Of a stretch of DNA of 59,289 bases, positions 18,318 to 26,126 are shown one piece after another. Position numbers and translations under genes: made by a program. Every line of letters starts with the position of its first letter. Position 1 is the stretch's first letter. Under the pieces are notes generated by a model that saw only the letters and a list, made by a program, of their open reading frames with translations, had not been told where the DNA came from and made no database searches. Source of the DNA: a virus. Where the stretch lies: positions 1-59,289 of IMG/VR virus record IMGVR_UViG_3300045120_000279; one strand, 5' to 3'.

Positions 18318-19237
18318 TTCGCCTCCCTCATTTGCTTACTCTCCTTGGGAGCGCACGTGTCGTAACGGAACTTGCTGATCAGCCCCTTGCCGAAACAAAA
18401 ACGGCATCCGTTGGACTGGGTCTCCGGATGGCCGGCGCACACTGTGCAAACCGCATACGGAATGGCCAGCCGCATGTTGTGCCATGCCTTTTCCAGGTCG
18501 GCGAGCAGACCCGAGAAGTTGATCTCGGCATACAGAATGTCCTTGGCCTGCTGATGACCTTTGAACGCATTGATGATGGCACTCAGCTGCTTGGTCTCAC
18601 TGATGATCTCACCCTGTCGCTCCCAGAACTTCTGCACCTTCTTGGGGATGGGATAACCGAGAGCATCCTTGACGACCACCTCGGCTGGTGGTGCGGCTTT
18701 GACCTTGGGTTTTGGAGCTACCTCGGAATTCCGAGGTGCGGCGGCGGCGCGCTGTTTGCCGTCGGACGCCGTGCGGGTGACGGTCTTCACGACCTCCTTC
18801 TTTGCCTCCAGCTCCTTGCGGTATTTGGCGACCGTCTTGTCGTCCACGTCCGTCAGTTTGGCGAGCTGGACGTTGCTGAGTGTCGGCCACTCCTTCACGG
18901 CAGCCATGATGCACTGCACCTTGTCGTCCGGGCTGCGCGGTAGTCCGTGAACCGTATTGGCGAGCAGCGCGTATTGCAGGCAGTCGGTGTAGGTGCCCGT
19001 CTTCACCTCTGCCTCGATGGACTTGCGTCCGATCATGCGGGTGGCCTCGCAGCGGTGAGCACCGTCGCCCAGATACATGCGGCTCTCTTTGCTGTCCCAG
19101 AACAGAACGATGGGTGGCATCTTTTTCTTGGTCTGGTAAGCCTCGGCGTATTGAAGAACCGTATCCTTCTCAATGGTGTAGCGAACCTTCGGGCTCGCCT
19201 TGAAGTCGATGTCACTCAGGAAGATTTGTTTGGTCAT
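18314..19237 (-). CDS. ParB/Sulfiredoxin-like domain protein with C-terminal Zn cluster
   Basis: 307 residues from the ATG at 19237; the frame is open a little further upstream. Residues about 1-100 carry the ParB-N signature (PPIVLFWDSKES then YLGDGAHRCEATRMIG), which in this family binds CTP or acts as a nuclease. A helix-turn-helix-like stretch follows (LSNVQLAKLTDVDDKTVAKY). A Pro/Lys/Ala linker contains one copy of the dispersed palindrome read as APRNSEV. The C-terminus has CTVCAGHPETQSNGCRFCFG, a four-Cys zinc motif. Probably a DNA-binding replication or segregation factor. Confidence 0.65.
   Translation of the reverse strand: MTKQIFLSDIDFKASPKVRYTIEKDTVLQYAEAYQTKKKMPPIVLFWDSKESRMYLGDGAHRCEATRMIGRKSIEAEVKTGTYTDCLQYALLANTVHGLPRSPDDKVQCIMAAVKEWPTLSNVQLAKLTDVDDKTVAKYRKELEAKKEVVKTVTRTASDGKQRAAAAPRNSEVAPKPKVKAAPPAEVVVKDALGYPIPKKVQKFWERQGEIISETKQLSAIINAFKGHQQAKDILYAEINFSGLLADLEKAWHNMRLAIPYAVCTVCAGHPETQSNGCRFCFGKGLISKFRYDTCAPKESKQMREAK
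18720..18737. repeat. Dispersed palindrome, 18-bp in-gene copy
   Basis: Within the ParB-like gene linker, read (A)PRNSEV on the minus strand; 18 bases are perfectly symmetric. Confidence 0.9.
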
Positions 19238-19358
19238 GGGGTTGGGTTTTGTGGGTTGTGAGTTCGTGACACCCACCCACGATCAGCATGATCAGGCCGA
19301 GTATCACTATGGTTGAGGCCACGAAATTGGCCGGGTCAATTTTTGGATCAGACTTCAT
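19212..19358 (-). CDS. Small membrane protein, 48 aa
   Basis: ATG at 19358 overlaps the upstream stop as ATGA. The 48-residue product has one hydrophobic helix (STIVILGLIMLIVGGC) after a short polar N-terminus, then a His/Thr-rich tail. The Cys after LIVGG could be a lipidation site, but the position is unusual for a lipobox. It overlaps the start of the ParB-like gene by 26 bases. Could be a small membrane effector; function unknown. Confidence 0.55.
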   Translation of the reverse strand: MKSDPKIDPANFVASTIVILGLIMLIVGGCHELTTHKTQPHDQTNLPE

Positions 19359-19561
19359 GATGGGTTTCTCTCCAGTTCAGCCAGTAAGGCGTCGGCATAG
19401 TTGACCGCACACTCGGCCACCGATTGTTTAGACACTGGGATTTCTCCGTTGGCCACCATGGCCTCCATCATCATGGCCGCAAACAGCTCGCGCTTGGTGA
19501 GGCCGACAGCCCATCGCTCAGACGGGTAGGCTGCTAAATCTCCATTTTCTTTCGGACTCAT
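19355..19561 (-). CDS. Hypothetical protein, 68 aa
   Basis: 68 residues, mostly helical (TKRELFAAMMMEAMVANGEI; SVAECAVNYADALLAELERN). This is the common small phage family in which an ELFA-type N-terminal helix precedes an A-x-x-YADALL helix. It overlaps both neighbours by four bases. Function unknown; its place between nuclease and ParB-like genes suggests co-expression with recombination functions. Confidence 0.6.
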   Translation of the reverse strand: MSPKENGDLAAYPSERWAVGLTKRELFAAMMMEAMVANGEIPVSKQSVAECAVNYADALLAELERNPS

Positions 19562-20652
19562 TTCACCACCTCCAGCGACCCGTCTTTGCGCTTGTCGTCG
19601 GTGATGCCGGCCAGCAGTTCATCCATCTTGGCCTTGAGCGCCTTGCCCTTGAGTTTGGTGGCTGCGCGCACCTGCGCCTCCAGCTCGCCCTTGGCAATGG
19701 TGACGGTCGCCATGAATTGAGCGGTCGTGCCGCCCGACGCCACGAACCGCGCGTGCAGCTCGTTGGGGTTGTTGACCGTCTTGGTCATGTCGCCCTCGCC
19801 GATCTTCCAGCCGGGCACTGCGTTTGGGTCCTCACGAATGAGGTCCTTGATCTTCTCCTTGCACTCGGACAGCCAACGCTCGGCCAGACCACGCCGCTCA
19901 CAGAACAGCGCGCGCTGCTCGGGCGTCCACAGGCTGACCGGGATGGCCAGAGTGGACATGGACGCCGGCACAGACACGTCCACCAGCTTGGAGTATTCGG
20001 GACAGGTGAACCGGGCCAGGCAGTATTTGCACTGCACTTCGCCAGCGGTGCGCGGTGCACCCGGTGCGTTCGACTTGAACACTCGATTAACCATCTCCGA
20101 CTGCGCCTGCTCGATGGAGATCAGGTCATACCGGCAGATGCCCGCGTCGTGCGTCACCAGCGGCTGCACGATGGACACGTCGATCTCCGTCACGCCATAG
20201 CTGCCAGCCGCCAGCGCACACTGGTCGCGCAGTTGCAGATTGCTCGGCGAGTCCTGCACTTCCCCGGGCAGCGTTTTGTATTCGATGATCAACGCCTTGG
20301 TGCCGTGAGTGACTACCAGGTCCGGCTTGGCGCTGTGGATGTGGCCTTCCTGTGACCTGAACCAGAGGCGCTCCTCCTTGATGCGTTTGACGTTCTCGGC
20401 GTCGGGGCCGAACGAGTCGATGATCAGACGCTCCCGCATTTCAACGCAGCTCTCATACACCGAGAGCTGGTCGCTGCGCAGGCCCTCCGGCGCGTCCTTG
20501 GCCAGGGCGTCGTGGATTTGCTGACCGAACAAGTTGTCGTCGGTCGTGGGCGAGGTCAGACCGCGCTGGGCCTGGTGTCGGCCCTGACAGAGTTCATCTG
20601 CCTGGGCATTGGAGGCGGACGTGCCGCCCATCACTTCTTCTTCGTGGGTCAT
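19558..20652 (-). CDS. PD-(D/E)XK nuclease (Cas4/RecB-like, DUF2800 type)
   Basis: 364 residues. The central part has the PD-(D/E)XK core: KPDLVV followed by ALIIEYKTLPG (D...E-x-K). A downstream cluster CKYCLARFTCPEY matches the zinc/iron-sulfur cysteines of Cas4/RecB-like exonucleases. The C-terminal 140 residues are helical and charged. Phages often pair such an exonuclease with a RecT/Bet annealase, as here (RecT-like gene at 21386). Expected role: 5' end resection for single-strand annealing recombination. Confidence 0.75.
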   Translation of the reverse strand: MTHEEEVMGGTSASNAQADELCQGRHQAQRGLTSPTTDDNLFGQQIHDALAKDAPEGLRSDQLSVYESCVEMRERLIIDSFGPDAENVKRIKEERLWFRSQEGHIHSAKPDLVVTHGTKALIIEYKTLPGEVQDSPSNLQLRDQCALAAGSYGVTEIDVSIVQPLVTHDAGICRYDLISIEQAQSEMVNRVFKSNAPGAPRTAGEVQCKYCLARFTCPEYSKLVDVSVPASMSTLAIPVSLWTPEQRALFCERRGLAERWLSECKEKIKDLIREDPNAVPGWKIGEGDMTKTVNNPNELHARFVASGGTTAQFMATVTIAKGELEAQVRAATKLKGKALKAKMDELLAGITDDKRKDGSLEVVK

Positions 20653-20656
20653 AGGT

Positions 20657-20872
20657 TTATAGTTTGGTTACTGCGATGCGGAATTTGAGGTTTTCGTTTT
20701 TTACCATTTGTGTCTTGAGGTTTTCCTCCAGGTTGCTCCTCAGGTTATACTCCGCCTCAGAGACGGCGTTCCTGATTTCATCCTCGGCTTCTCTCATTAA
20801 AAAACGCCTCGCTGGGGCGCTGATCTTCGGGTCGATGTAGATGTCTACGTGAATCTGGTCCAGTTGAATCAT
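20657..20872 (-). CDS. Hypothetical protein, 71 aa
   Basis: 71 residues with an amphipathic helix (REAEDEIRNAVSEAEYNLRS) between short hydrophobic ends (IQLDQIHVDIYID; LKFRIAVTKL). It overlaps the upstream coiled-coil gene as ATGA. Composition suggests a small partner protein in the recombination operon. No family recognised. Confidence 0.55.
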   Translation of the reverse strand: MIQLDQIHVDIYIDPKISAPARRFLMREAEDEIRNAVSEAEYNLRSNLEENLKTQMVKNENLKFRIAVTKL

Positions 20873-21165
20873 GATGCCTCCTTGCTGGCCAGCTTGACAC
20901 GGAGTTTGGTTATTTCCTTATTGAGTCTGGTCACCAGCCTGTCGTTCTCGTTGGCTTGATCTCCGATAAGCTGGTTGGCAGCTCGGTTGGCCTTGGATAG
21001 CTCCTTTACCACCTTCTCCAGACGCTCGATTTCATCCGCTAGAGACGCTCTCACATAGGCAGTCTCTCGCTCTAGTTGTCCTATTTGTTCTCGTGTGAAA
21101 CCCCTGGTGCTGTCATCACCAGACGTGAATTGCCACAGCTTTAATCCCTGGTGCCACTTGCTCAT
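20869..21165 (-). CDS. Coiled-coil protein, 98 aa
   Basis: 98 residues. After a short Trp-containing N-terminus, residues about 25-95 form one continuous charged helix with heptads (IERLEKVVKELSKANRAANQ; RLVTRLNKEITKLRVKL). Overlaps both neighbours by four bases. Probably oligomeric; function unknown. Confidence 0.6.
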   Translation of the reverse strand: MSKWHQGLKLWQFTSGDDSTRGFTREQIGQLERETAYVRASLADEIERLEKVVKELSKANRAANQLIGDQANENDRLVTRLNKEITKLRVKLASKEAS

Positions 21166-21389
21166 TCGTTTTCCTCCAGCGCCCGCTTGGCGATGAAGTG
21201 TGAGTGGGTGCGGTTGCCCCGGTAGTCCTCGTCCCGGATTTGCTCCAGCGAACGACGCAGGGATCGGATGATGCGAACGTAGTTGGCTATCTCCTTTTCG
21301 TAGTCATATCCGGATTGGATTTGGTTGGGTCTGACAGCTGGGTCCACGTAGCCATCTGACTTGTGTGGGTATTCACCTGAGCAGCTCAT
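21162..21389 (-). CDS. Hypothetical protein, 75 aa
   Basis: 75 residues, polar, with a helical centre (EIANYVRIIRSLRRSLEQIR) and a His-containing end (GNRTHSHFIAKRALEE). Overlaps the RecT-like gene and the next gene by four bases each. No motif that I can name. Confidence 0.55.
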   Translation of the reverse strand: MSCSGEYPHKSDGYVDPAVRPNQIQSGYDYEKEIANYVRIIRSLRRSLEQIRDEDYRGNRTHSHFIAKRALEENE

Positions 21390-22324
21390 ACCTCACTCTC
21401 CTTCTTGAGGTCGGCCACCACGTCGTCCCACCGCTTGACGATCTCCGCCATAGTCTTGGGGAACTTGGTGTTCGTGCGCTCGATGCTGTCGCCCATGTCG
21501 GCCAAACCCAGTCCAGCCATGTAGTTGATCAGGGTGGACTCGGTGATGTCTTCCCGCAGGCAGAGCAGCCGGATTTTCTCCGTGTTCTCGTCGCTGGTCT
21601 CGGTCACGATCTCGGCGTCCGAGGGCAGTGGCGGTTCTACCTCGGAATTCCGAGGTAGGTCTGGGACGGGCTCATTCCCGAAGATGGGCTTCGAGATCGC
21701 CTTGCGCTCCGTGTGCGCTGTGTCCATCTCCTCCTTGAGGTAGAAGCCACCCAACATGGTCGGGAAGGCCGTCCGCATGGCGTCGGCCTCGGCACACTTG
21801 CAGATCATCCCCGCCGGGTCGTCCGTCCAGATTTTTGTGTTCTTCTTGAACCGGGAGAGCCGGACCTTTTTGTAGATGGGGATGGACCTGTTTTTGAAAT
21901 AGACGGCGGCCCAGCCACCCAGCAGCCGGTCGGTGTCTCGGGTATAGTCGCCCTCGACTTCAATCTCCGCGCCGTCCCGAATGACCACCACTCCGGACTT
22001 CATGCCGTCGAAGTCCGGGTTGACCTGGGCGCGCTTGAGGAACGCCTGGTGCGCGGTGATCAGTGAGAACTTGGGACCGTCCTGCGTGTCGTAGCCTAGC
22101 ATGAAGGCGTCGCCCTCGAACGGGTTGAGCCGGCGTGCCTGCGCCATCATCAGGAATTTCATGCACTCGTTGTCGCTGGGCAGCGCGCCGCTCTTGGTTG
22201 GTTGCGCGACCAGGTTCTTAACGATGCTGATGCTGAGTTTGATGGAGTCTTTCCCGCCGAACGGGACGAACTCCATCATCTTGGTTTCTTTTGTGGTGCT
22301 TACTGCGTTTGTGGGTTCACTCAT
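21386..22324 (-). CDS. RecT/Bet-family single-strand annealing protein
   Basis: 312 residues. Residues about 20-210 match the Bet/RecT core: KFLMMAQARRLNPFEGDAFM (the RKLNPF-like signature), then SLITAHQAFLKRA, GGWAAVYFKN, and the conserved CKCAEADAMRTAFP near the end of the core. A Pro/Glu linker contains a 22-bp copy of the dispersed palindrome, read as LPRNSEV. A helical C-terminal tail follows. It anneals ssDNA exposed by the nuclease encoded at 19558 and is first in the recombination operon, just after a strong hairpin at 22346-22396. Confidence 0.85.
   Translation of the reverse strand: MSEPTNAVSTTKETKMMEFVPFGGKDSIKLSISIVKNLVAQPTKSGALPSDNECMKFLMMAQARRLNPFEGDAFMLGYDTQDGPKFSLITAHQAFLKRAQVNPDFDGMKSGVVVIRDGAEIEVEGDYTRDTDRLLGGWAAVYFKNRSIPIYKKVRLSRFKKNTKIWTDDPAGMICKCAEADAMRTAFPTMLGGFYLKEEMDTAHTERKAISKPIFGNEPVPDLPRNSEVEPPLPSDAEIVTETSDENTEKIRLLCLREDITESTLINYMAGLGLADMGDSIERTNTKFPKTMAEIVKRWDDVVADLKKESEV
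21637..21658. repeat. Dispersed palindrome, 22-bp copy in RecT-like gene
   Basis: Full 22-bp copy read LPRNSEV in the linker between the annealase core and its C-terminal tail. Confidence 0.95.
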
Positions 22325-22345
22325 ATAGTTTTTGATGCTAAAAAA

Positions 22346-22396
22346 TGACGGTCTGTCTCGTGTCAGCTATTTTAGCTAAACGAGTCCAGACCGTCA
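22346..22396. terminator. Strong hairpin between JAB gene and RecT-like gene (bidirectional terminator or attenuator)
   Basis: A long imperfect hairpin: outer arms TGACGGTCTG and CAGACCGTCA, inner arms CTCGT and ACGAG, with an AGCT-containing loop. On the minus strand it is followed by TTTTTTAG, and on the plus strand by GCTTTTT, so it can terminate in both directions. Only about 20 bases separate it from the RecT-like start codon, leaving no room for a separate promoter. It may work as an attenuator that lowers RecT-block expression relative to the ubiquitin-like cassette. Confidence 0.7.
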
Positions 22397-22410
22397 CGCT
22401 TTTTCTGTAA

Positions 22411-23739
22411 TTAACCTCCCAACCCGTGCCCTTGACCGTATCCCGGATACCTGACCTCACCGTTGGGAATGGGATGGCCCTCGTAGTCCATCCGCTCCTC
22501 CTCGTCCGTCTCGGTGGGCAGACCAACCTCACTGGGCGCACCACCGGCTTTCTCCTGCTTCAGCGCCCGCTTCAGCTCCCGGTTGAGTTCTTGCTGGTGA
22601 ATCTTGGCGACCATGTCCGAGTAGGCCGACACACTCATGTCGTGTTTGAACATGAGGTCCATCATGACCAGCTCCTCGTCCTCCAGCGTCATCAGCATCT
22701 CGGCTATTTTGATGAACATATCCGACGTGAAGGCCAGGAGCTTGGGATCGTTTTTGGGAGTGCCCCTCGACTCCTTGATCAGTTCCTTTATGTCGGCCTC
22801 ACAGCGGTCCTTGTCCCACTTGGTGACGGTGACGCATCGGTCCAGGTAAGTGCGCTGGGCCACAACGTATCCACTCGAAAAGTGGCCCATTGGCTGGACG
22901 GTCGGCCGAGGTGGTGCGTCGATGATGTAGTTCTCCTTCCACACTTCGGGGAAGGTTGTCTCTGGTGCTGGTGGCGTGCACATCTCGAAGGCCGCCAACC
23001 GGGCGTCCACGTCATCTGGCATCATGGACCGCATGTGCTCGGGGATGGTGGCCTTGACAGCCGTCACATCCCAGAATGTGTCCAGCTTGATGGACGACAG
23101 GTGGAAGCGGGACTGGTAGACGCGGGCATGAATGTCGTAGTGATTGCTGCCCACCTTACCAATGGTGATGTGAATGCCGTCCTGTCCGACCTCGTTGGCC
23201 GTGTCGGTGCTGGACTGGAACGCACTGCCTGAGCAGTGGTGATGGATGGTGCAGTAATACAGCCACTCGTCACCGAACTGCGCGCGCTGGATGGCCGTCT
23301 GTGGGTGCTCGTCCAGCTCCCGCGTGGTCATGCCCGTGCGACCGCGCTGCGGGAACGCCCACGCCTTCCACTCCCGAGTGGTGGCGTTGACGTAGACGCG
23401 CACCTGCGCCTCGCTGTGGTGCTCCGCCTGCGTCCACTCGAAGAACGCCATGACCTCGTCCCACCACTGGCGGTTGGGCACGTTCATCTTGGGACCCTCC
23501 CACTCATACTTGGCGGTCGTCTCGGTTACCGTGTGCTCGAATATGCAGGTCATCAGACCGGTGGCCTGCTTCACTTGTTTGATTTTGCTCATTGTATTTG
23601 TGTTACTGGTTTGACTGACTGGGGTTTCAATTTTCCGTTCGACGAGTGGCAGTTGCTGCGGGTAGGTCTGGGGAACTTGCCCCATGCCTCGTGCCCCGCC
23701 GTCACTCACCAATGATTTGCGATGCTTCTTCCGGCCCAT
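22411..23739 (-). CDS. JAB/MPN-domain protein (deubiquitinase-like), PRTRC A-like
   Basis: 442 residues; the ATG at 23739 has AGGA eight bases upstream and overlaps the preceding gene. Residues 160-190 carry a JAMM-type zinc motif: YYCTIHHHCSG (H166-x-H168) then SSTD (Asp179), with E108/E110 upstream as the candidate catalytic Glu. The following GIHITIGKV and YDIHARVY strands fit the MPN fold. The 200-residue C-terminal half is helical and charged. JAB peptidases remove or mature ubiquitin-like proteins, and here the gene closes an operon that also encodes Ubl, E2-like and E1-like proteins. Confidence 0.6.
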   Translation of the reverse strand: MGRKKHRKSLVSDGGARGMGQVPQTYPQQLPLVERKIETPVSQTSNTNTMSKIKQVKQATGLMTCIFEHTVTETTAKYEWEGPKMNVPNRQWWDEVMAFFEWTQAEHHSEAQVRVYVNATTREWKAWAFPQRGRTGMTTRELDEHPQTAIQRAQFGDEWLYYCTIHHHCSGSAFQSSTDTANEVGQDGIHITIGKVGSNHYDIHARVYQSRFHLSSIKLDTFWDVTAVKATIPEHMRSMMPDDVDARLAAFEMCTPPAPETTFPEVWKENYIIDAPPRPTVQPMGHFSSGYVVAQRTYLDRCVTVTKWDKDRCEADIKELIKESRGTPKNDPKLLAFTSDMFIKIAEMLMTLEDEELVMMDLMFKHDMSVSAYSDMVAKIHQQELNRELKRALKQEKAGGAPSEVGLPTETDEEERMDYEGHPIPNGEVRYPGYGQGHGLGG

Positions 23740-25024
23740 AGTTATTCCTGATGTAGGTTGTTAATTGACGTTTCAGTTCTTCCTGATTTATTTGGACAGT
23801 CGGGTCCTCGTTGTTTTCCGAATCGTGGTTCCCATACGTGTGCTCCCCAACCTGCTGCATCTCCACGTTGCCGAGGGCGTTGTCGTCCACGATGTCATTG
23901 ACATAATTCATCATGGCTTCGAGGGTGTCGTGATTGGTCACGATACTAGACACCTCGTTGCGTGAGAAGTGATGGCTGTATACCCCACGCCGGTTGACGC
24001 GGTAGGTGCATGTGCCCACATCCACGTCCGTCACCGTCACCGGTATGGCGAATATGTTTGGGTTGGCAGCTTGGGCCCGCTCGGCTGCCGTAGCGGCCGG
24101 CCCGCGCACCACGTTTCCATCCCGACCGTAGACTCGGGCTTGTGCTCCCGAGAAGCGTGGCGGATGGAACCCGAACTCCACCCAGTCCTTCAGCTGATCG
24201 AACGTGATCAACTCCTCAGGCGGCAGCCGCCCAAAGATGGCCATGAGATGACCACGCACGATCTCGTTCTGCGGGGCCACCTTCATGAGCTGCACCAACG
24301 TGGCGTTGATGCACACCTCCAACTGCATCTTGCGCTGTGGTGGTTCATTGGCCAGCACTCCCGCATCCAGCAGTGCGAATGACCAGGAATCGCTCACGTT
24401 GCCAGCCGTGCGGTCGGCGATGATCTCATGTCCCGTCCACAGCTTGGCTCGGACGATCTGGTTCGTGGTGTTGTTGTGCGCATCCAGGTAATAATCCTGG
24501 TTGTGGTTCAGGTTGACCACGCCCGTGCGATCCCGGATACCCGACCGACGGGAGTCCAGAAACTGGCGCATGGTCATGAGGTCAGTTACCACTCGGAATT
24601 CCGAGTTGGTCAACTTGAACGCCGGTTTTTCTTCCTTGGCTTTTTTGGCTTTCATGGCTTCTTCATTGTTGTCCGGGTCGCCCGGCATTATTGGTGTTCC
24701 GTCCAGTCGAACGCCGACCGCTTTGGCCGGAATCGGTGGACCGTCGGGTGTCTCGGAGGGTAGTGTGCCCCACGTAGAGGGCACTGGCGGTTCCCACATA
24801 GAGAGCACTGGCGGTTCCCACACCAAGTTCCCTGGCGGGTGTATCTCCTGCTCCACTGGCGTGACTGTCAGTGGCTGTATCACCACCGCGTCGTAAGGAC
24901 CCGTTGGATCGCTTTCTGGGACTGTTTGTTGTGCCCGTAGTAGTGCAGCCTCGAATTCGTCGAGCTGCTGATTGATTTCCATGGCCTGCCGCTCGGTGGC
25001 GCCTGGCTCGTGTTGTTCTGGCAT
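23702..25024 (-). CDS. Uncharacterised 440-aa protein of the ubiquitin-like cassette
   Basis: 440 residues. The first 120 are Pro-rich with a near-repeat (WEPPVLSMWEPPVPSTW). Then comes a Lys/Ala hinge and a soluble alpha/beta body from about residue 130. I see no cysteine arrangement, Walker motif or protease motif. The gene lies between E1-like and JAB genes, overlapping the JAB gene by 38 bases, so it is probably a substrate, scaffold or specificity factor for the conjugation system. It includes a 16-bp version of the dispersed palindrome (24591-24606) read in a different frame, as NSEFR. Confidence 0.55.
   Translation of the reverse strand: MPEQHEPGATERQAMEINQQLDEFEAALLRAQQTVPESDPTGPYDAVVIQPLTVTPVEQEIHPPGNLVWEPPVLSMWEPPVPSTWGTLPSETPDGPPIPAKAVGVRLDGTPIMPGDPDNNEEAMKAKKAKEEKPAFKLTNSEFRVVTDLMTMRQFLDSRRSGIRDRTGVVNLNHNQDYYLDAHNNTTNQIVRAKLWTGHEIIADRTAGNVSDSWSFALLDAGVLANEPPQRKMQLEVCINATLVQLMKVAPQNEIVRGHLMAIFGRLPPEELITFDQLKDWVEFGFHPPRFSGAQARVYGRDGNVVRGPAATAAERAQAANPNIFAIPVTVTDVDVGTCTYRVNRRGVYSHHFSRNEVSSIVTNHDTLEAMMNYVNDIVDDNALGNVEMQQVGEHTYGNHDSENNEDPTVQINQEELKRQLTTYIRNNYGPEEASQIIGE
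24591..24606. repeat. Dispersed palindrome, 16-bp variant
   Basis: ACTCGGAATTCCGAGT in the 440-aa cassette gene; read NSEFR in another frame than the LPRNSEV copies. Confidence 0.85.
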
Positions 25025-25032
25025 AATTTTCC

Positions 25033-25692
25033 TTAGAGTTCACCGGTTTTGAACGTCTCCTGACGTGTTAGATTTTGAACCAATTTGTGCGGGAGGAATT
25101 TCTCGTCCTCCTGCGTGAGTTTGATGGCCTCCATTCCCCACACGACGTAGAGATGGGCAGCCAGGGCGGCGGCCATGAAGTTGGCCGTGACAAGCTGCAC
25201 GTTGGCGGTCTGCGCCTCACCCGTGCAACCGATGGACCGGGCGCGCGGGTCGTTGCGCCGGTCGTTGAGCATTTCCGGATACATGACCCGAGGGTCAAGC
25301 CGGGTGGTTTTCCAGTAAGGCAGGTAGACGTAAGCCTCGCTGGAATGAACCTCGTTGGCCGCAAAGATCACGCGGCAGTCGGTCATGTCGGAAGCCCGCA
25401 GCGCGGCTATGCGCCCAGGGTTGTTATCCACCACGCACATCAGCCAGTCCTGTGCGGAGTGCGCAATCAGCGTCTCCGAATACCAGGTCGGGATGTGGTG
25501 GCAGTTGTATTTCTCGGCCAGGGCGAACGCCTTGTTCTGGCCGATTTCTTTTTCTGTGAACAGCTGACGGTTGAGGTTTTTCTTCTCCAACTTGTCGCCA
25601 TCCACCAGCGTGACGTTGTCCTTGCCTGCGAGCAGGCACATGGTCGGGGCCAGCCAACTGCCGACGCCGCCAACTCCAATGATGTAGATCAT
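25033..25692 (-). CDS. E1-like ThiF/MoeB-family adenylyltransferase
   Basis: 219 residues from the ATG at 25692, preceded by an ideal AAGGAGGT at eight bases. Rossmann nucleotide loop GVGGVG at 6-11, acidic end of strand 2 LVDGDKLEKKNLNRQLF (D31, D33, N39, R42), K54 in GQNKA, and D89 in VVDNN. These are the ATP/Mg residues of E1/ThiF/MoeB enzymes. C156 in SIGCTGEAQ is the candidate thioester cysteine. Role: adenylates the C-terminus of the Ubl encoded upstream and passes it to the E2-like protein. Confidence 0.85.
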   Translation of the reverse strand: MIYIIGVGGVGSWLAPTMCLLAGKDNVTLVDGDKLEKKNLNRQLFTEKEIGQNKAFALAEKYNCHHIPTWYSETLIAHSAQDWLMCVVDNNPGRIAALRASDMTDCRVIFAANEVHSSEAYVYLPYWKTTRLDPRVMYPEMLNDRRNDPRARSIGCTGEAQTANVQLVTANFMAAALAAHLYVVWGMEAIKLTQEDEKFLPHKLVQNLTRQETFKTGEL

Positions 25693-25696
25693 ACAA

Positions 25697-26125
25697 TTAA
25701 CCTCCTTGTTCGTCGTCTTCGTGCTCCTCGTCCTGATCATCCTCCTCGTCAGTGCCGAGTGGGCTTTGCTTCACGTCCATCGAGAAGACCAGGTCCACCA
25801 GCTTTTTGTTGACGGGATTGCGTTGCATCTTGGCTTGCAGGTTGGCCTTGGCGATCTCCAGTGTTTTCCAGAAAGCCTTTCGGTCTTTGGTGGGCACCAG
25901 CAAATCGAACAGTGCGTTGTCATACGCCATCCACGACGCCAGGATGTAATCCGGAATGCGATAGCCACGCCCCATGCTGTAGTCACCCAGCGTTGGGCGG
26001 GTTGAATCCGTGTTTAGGAACGTGAGGAACAGCTCAAAGCTTTCAAGTGGCGCACCATTTTTGGTGTGGCCAAAGTGGATAGCCTGGAACAGCTCCGGTC
26101 TCTTGTTGGGTTTTTTATTGCTCAT
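25697..26125 (-). CDS. Hypothetical protein with acidic C-tail, 142 aa
   Basis: 142 residues. The body is alpha-helical (DYILASWMAYDNALFDLLV). The C-terminal 20 residues are nearly all Asp/Glu (EEDDQDEEHEDDEQGG) and end in Gly-Gly. The GG end is worth noting in a ubiquitin-like operon, though the fold does not look like beta-grasp. It sits between the E2-like and E1-like genes, four bases from the E1 start. Function unknown. Confidence 0.55.
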   Translation of the reverse strand: MSNKKPNKRPELFQAIHFGHTKNGAPLESFELFLTFLNTDSTRPTLGDYSMGRGYRIPDYILASWMAYDNALFDLLVPTKDRKAFWKTLEIAKANLQAKMQRNPVNKKLVDLVFSMDVKQSPLGTDEEDDQDEEHEDDEQGG

Positions 26126-26126
26126 T

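Noticed and set aside
23969-24382. 137-aa plus-strand frame opposite the 440-aa cassette gene
   Set aside because: Low-complexity His/Arg sequence, shadow of the minus-strand gene.
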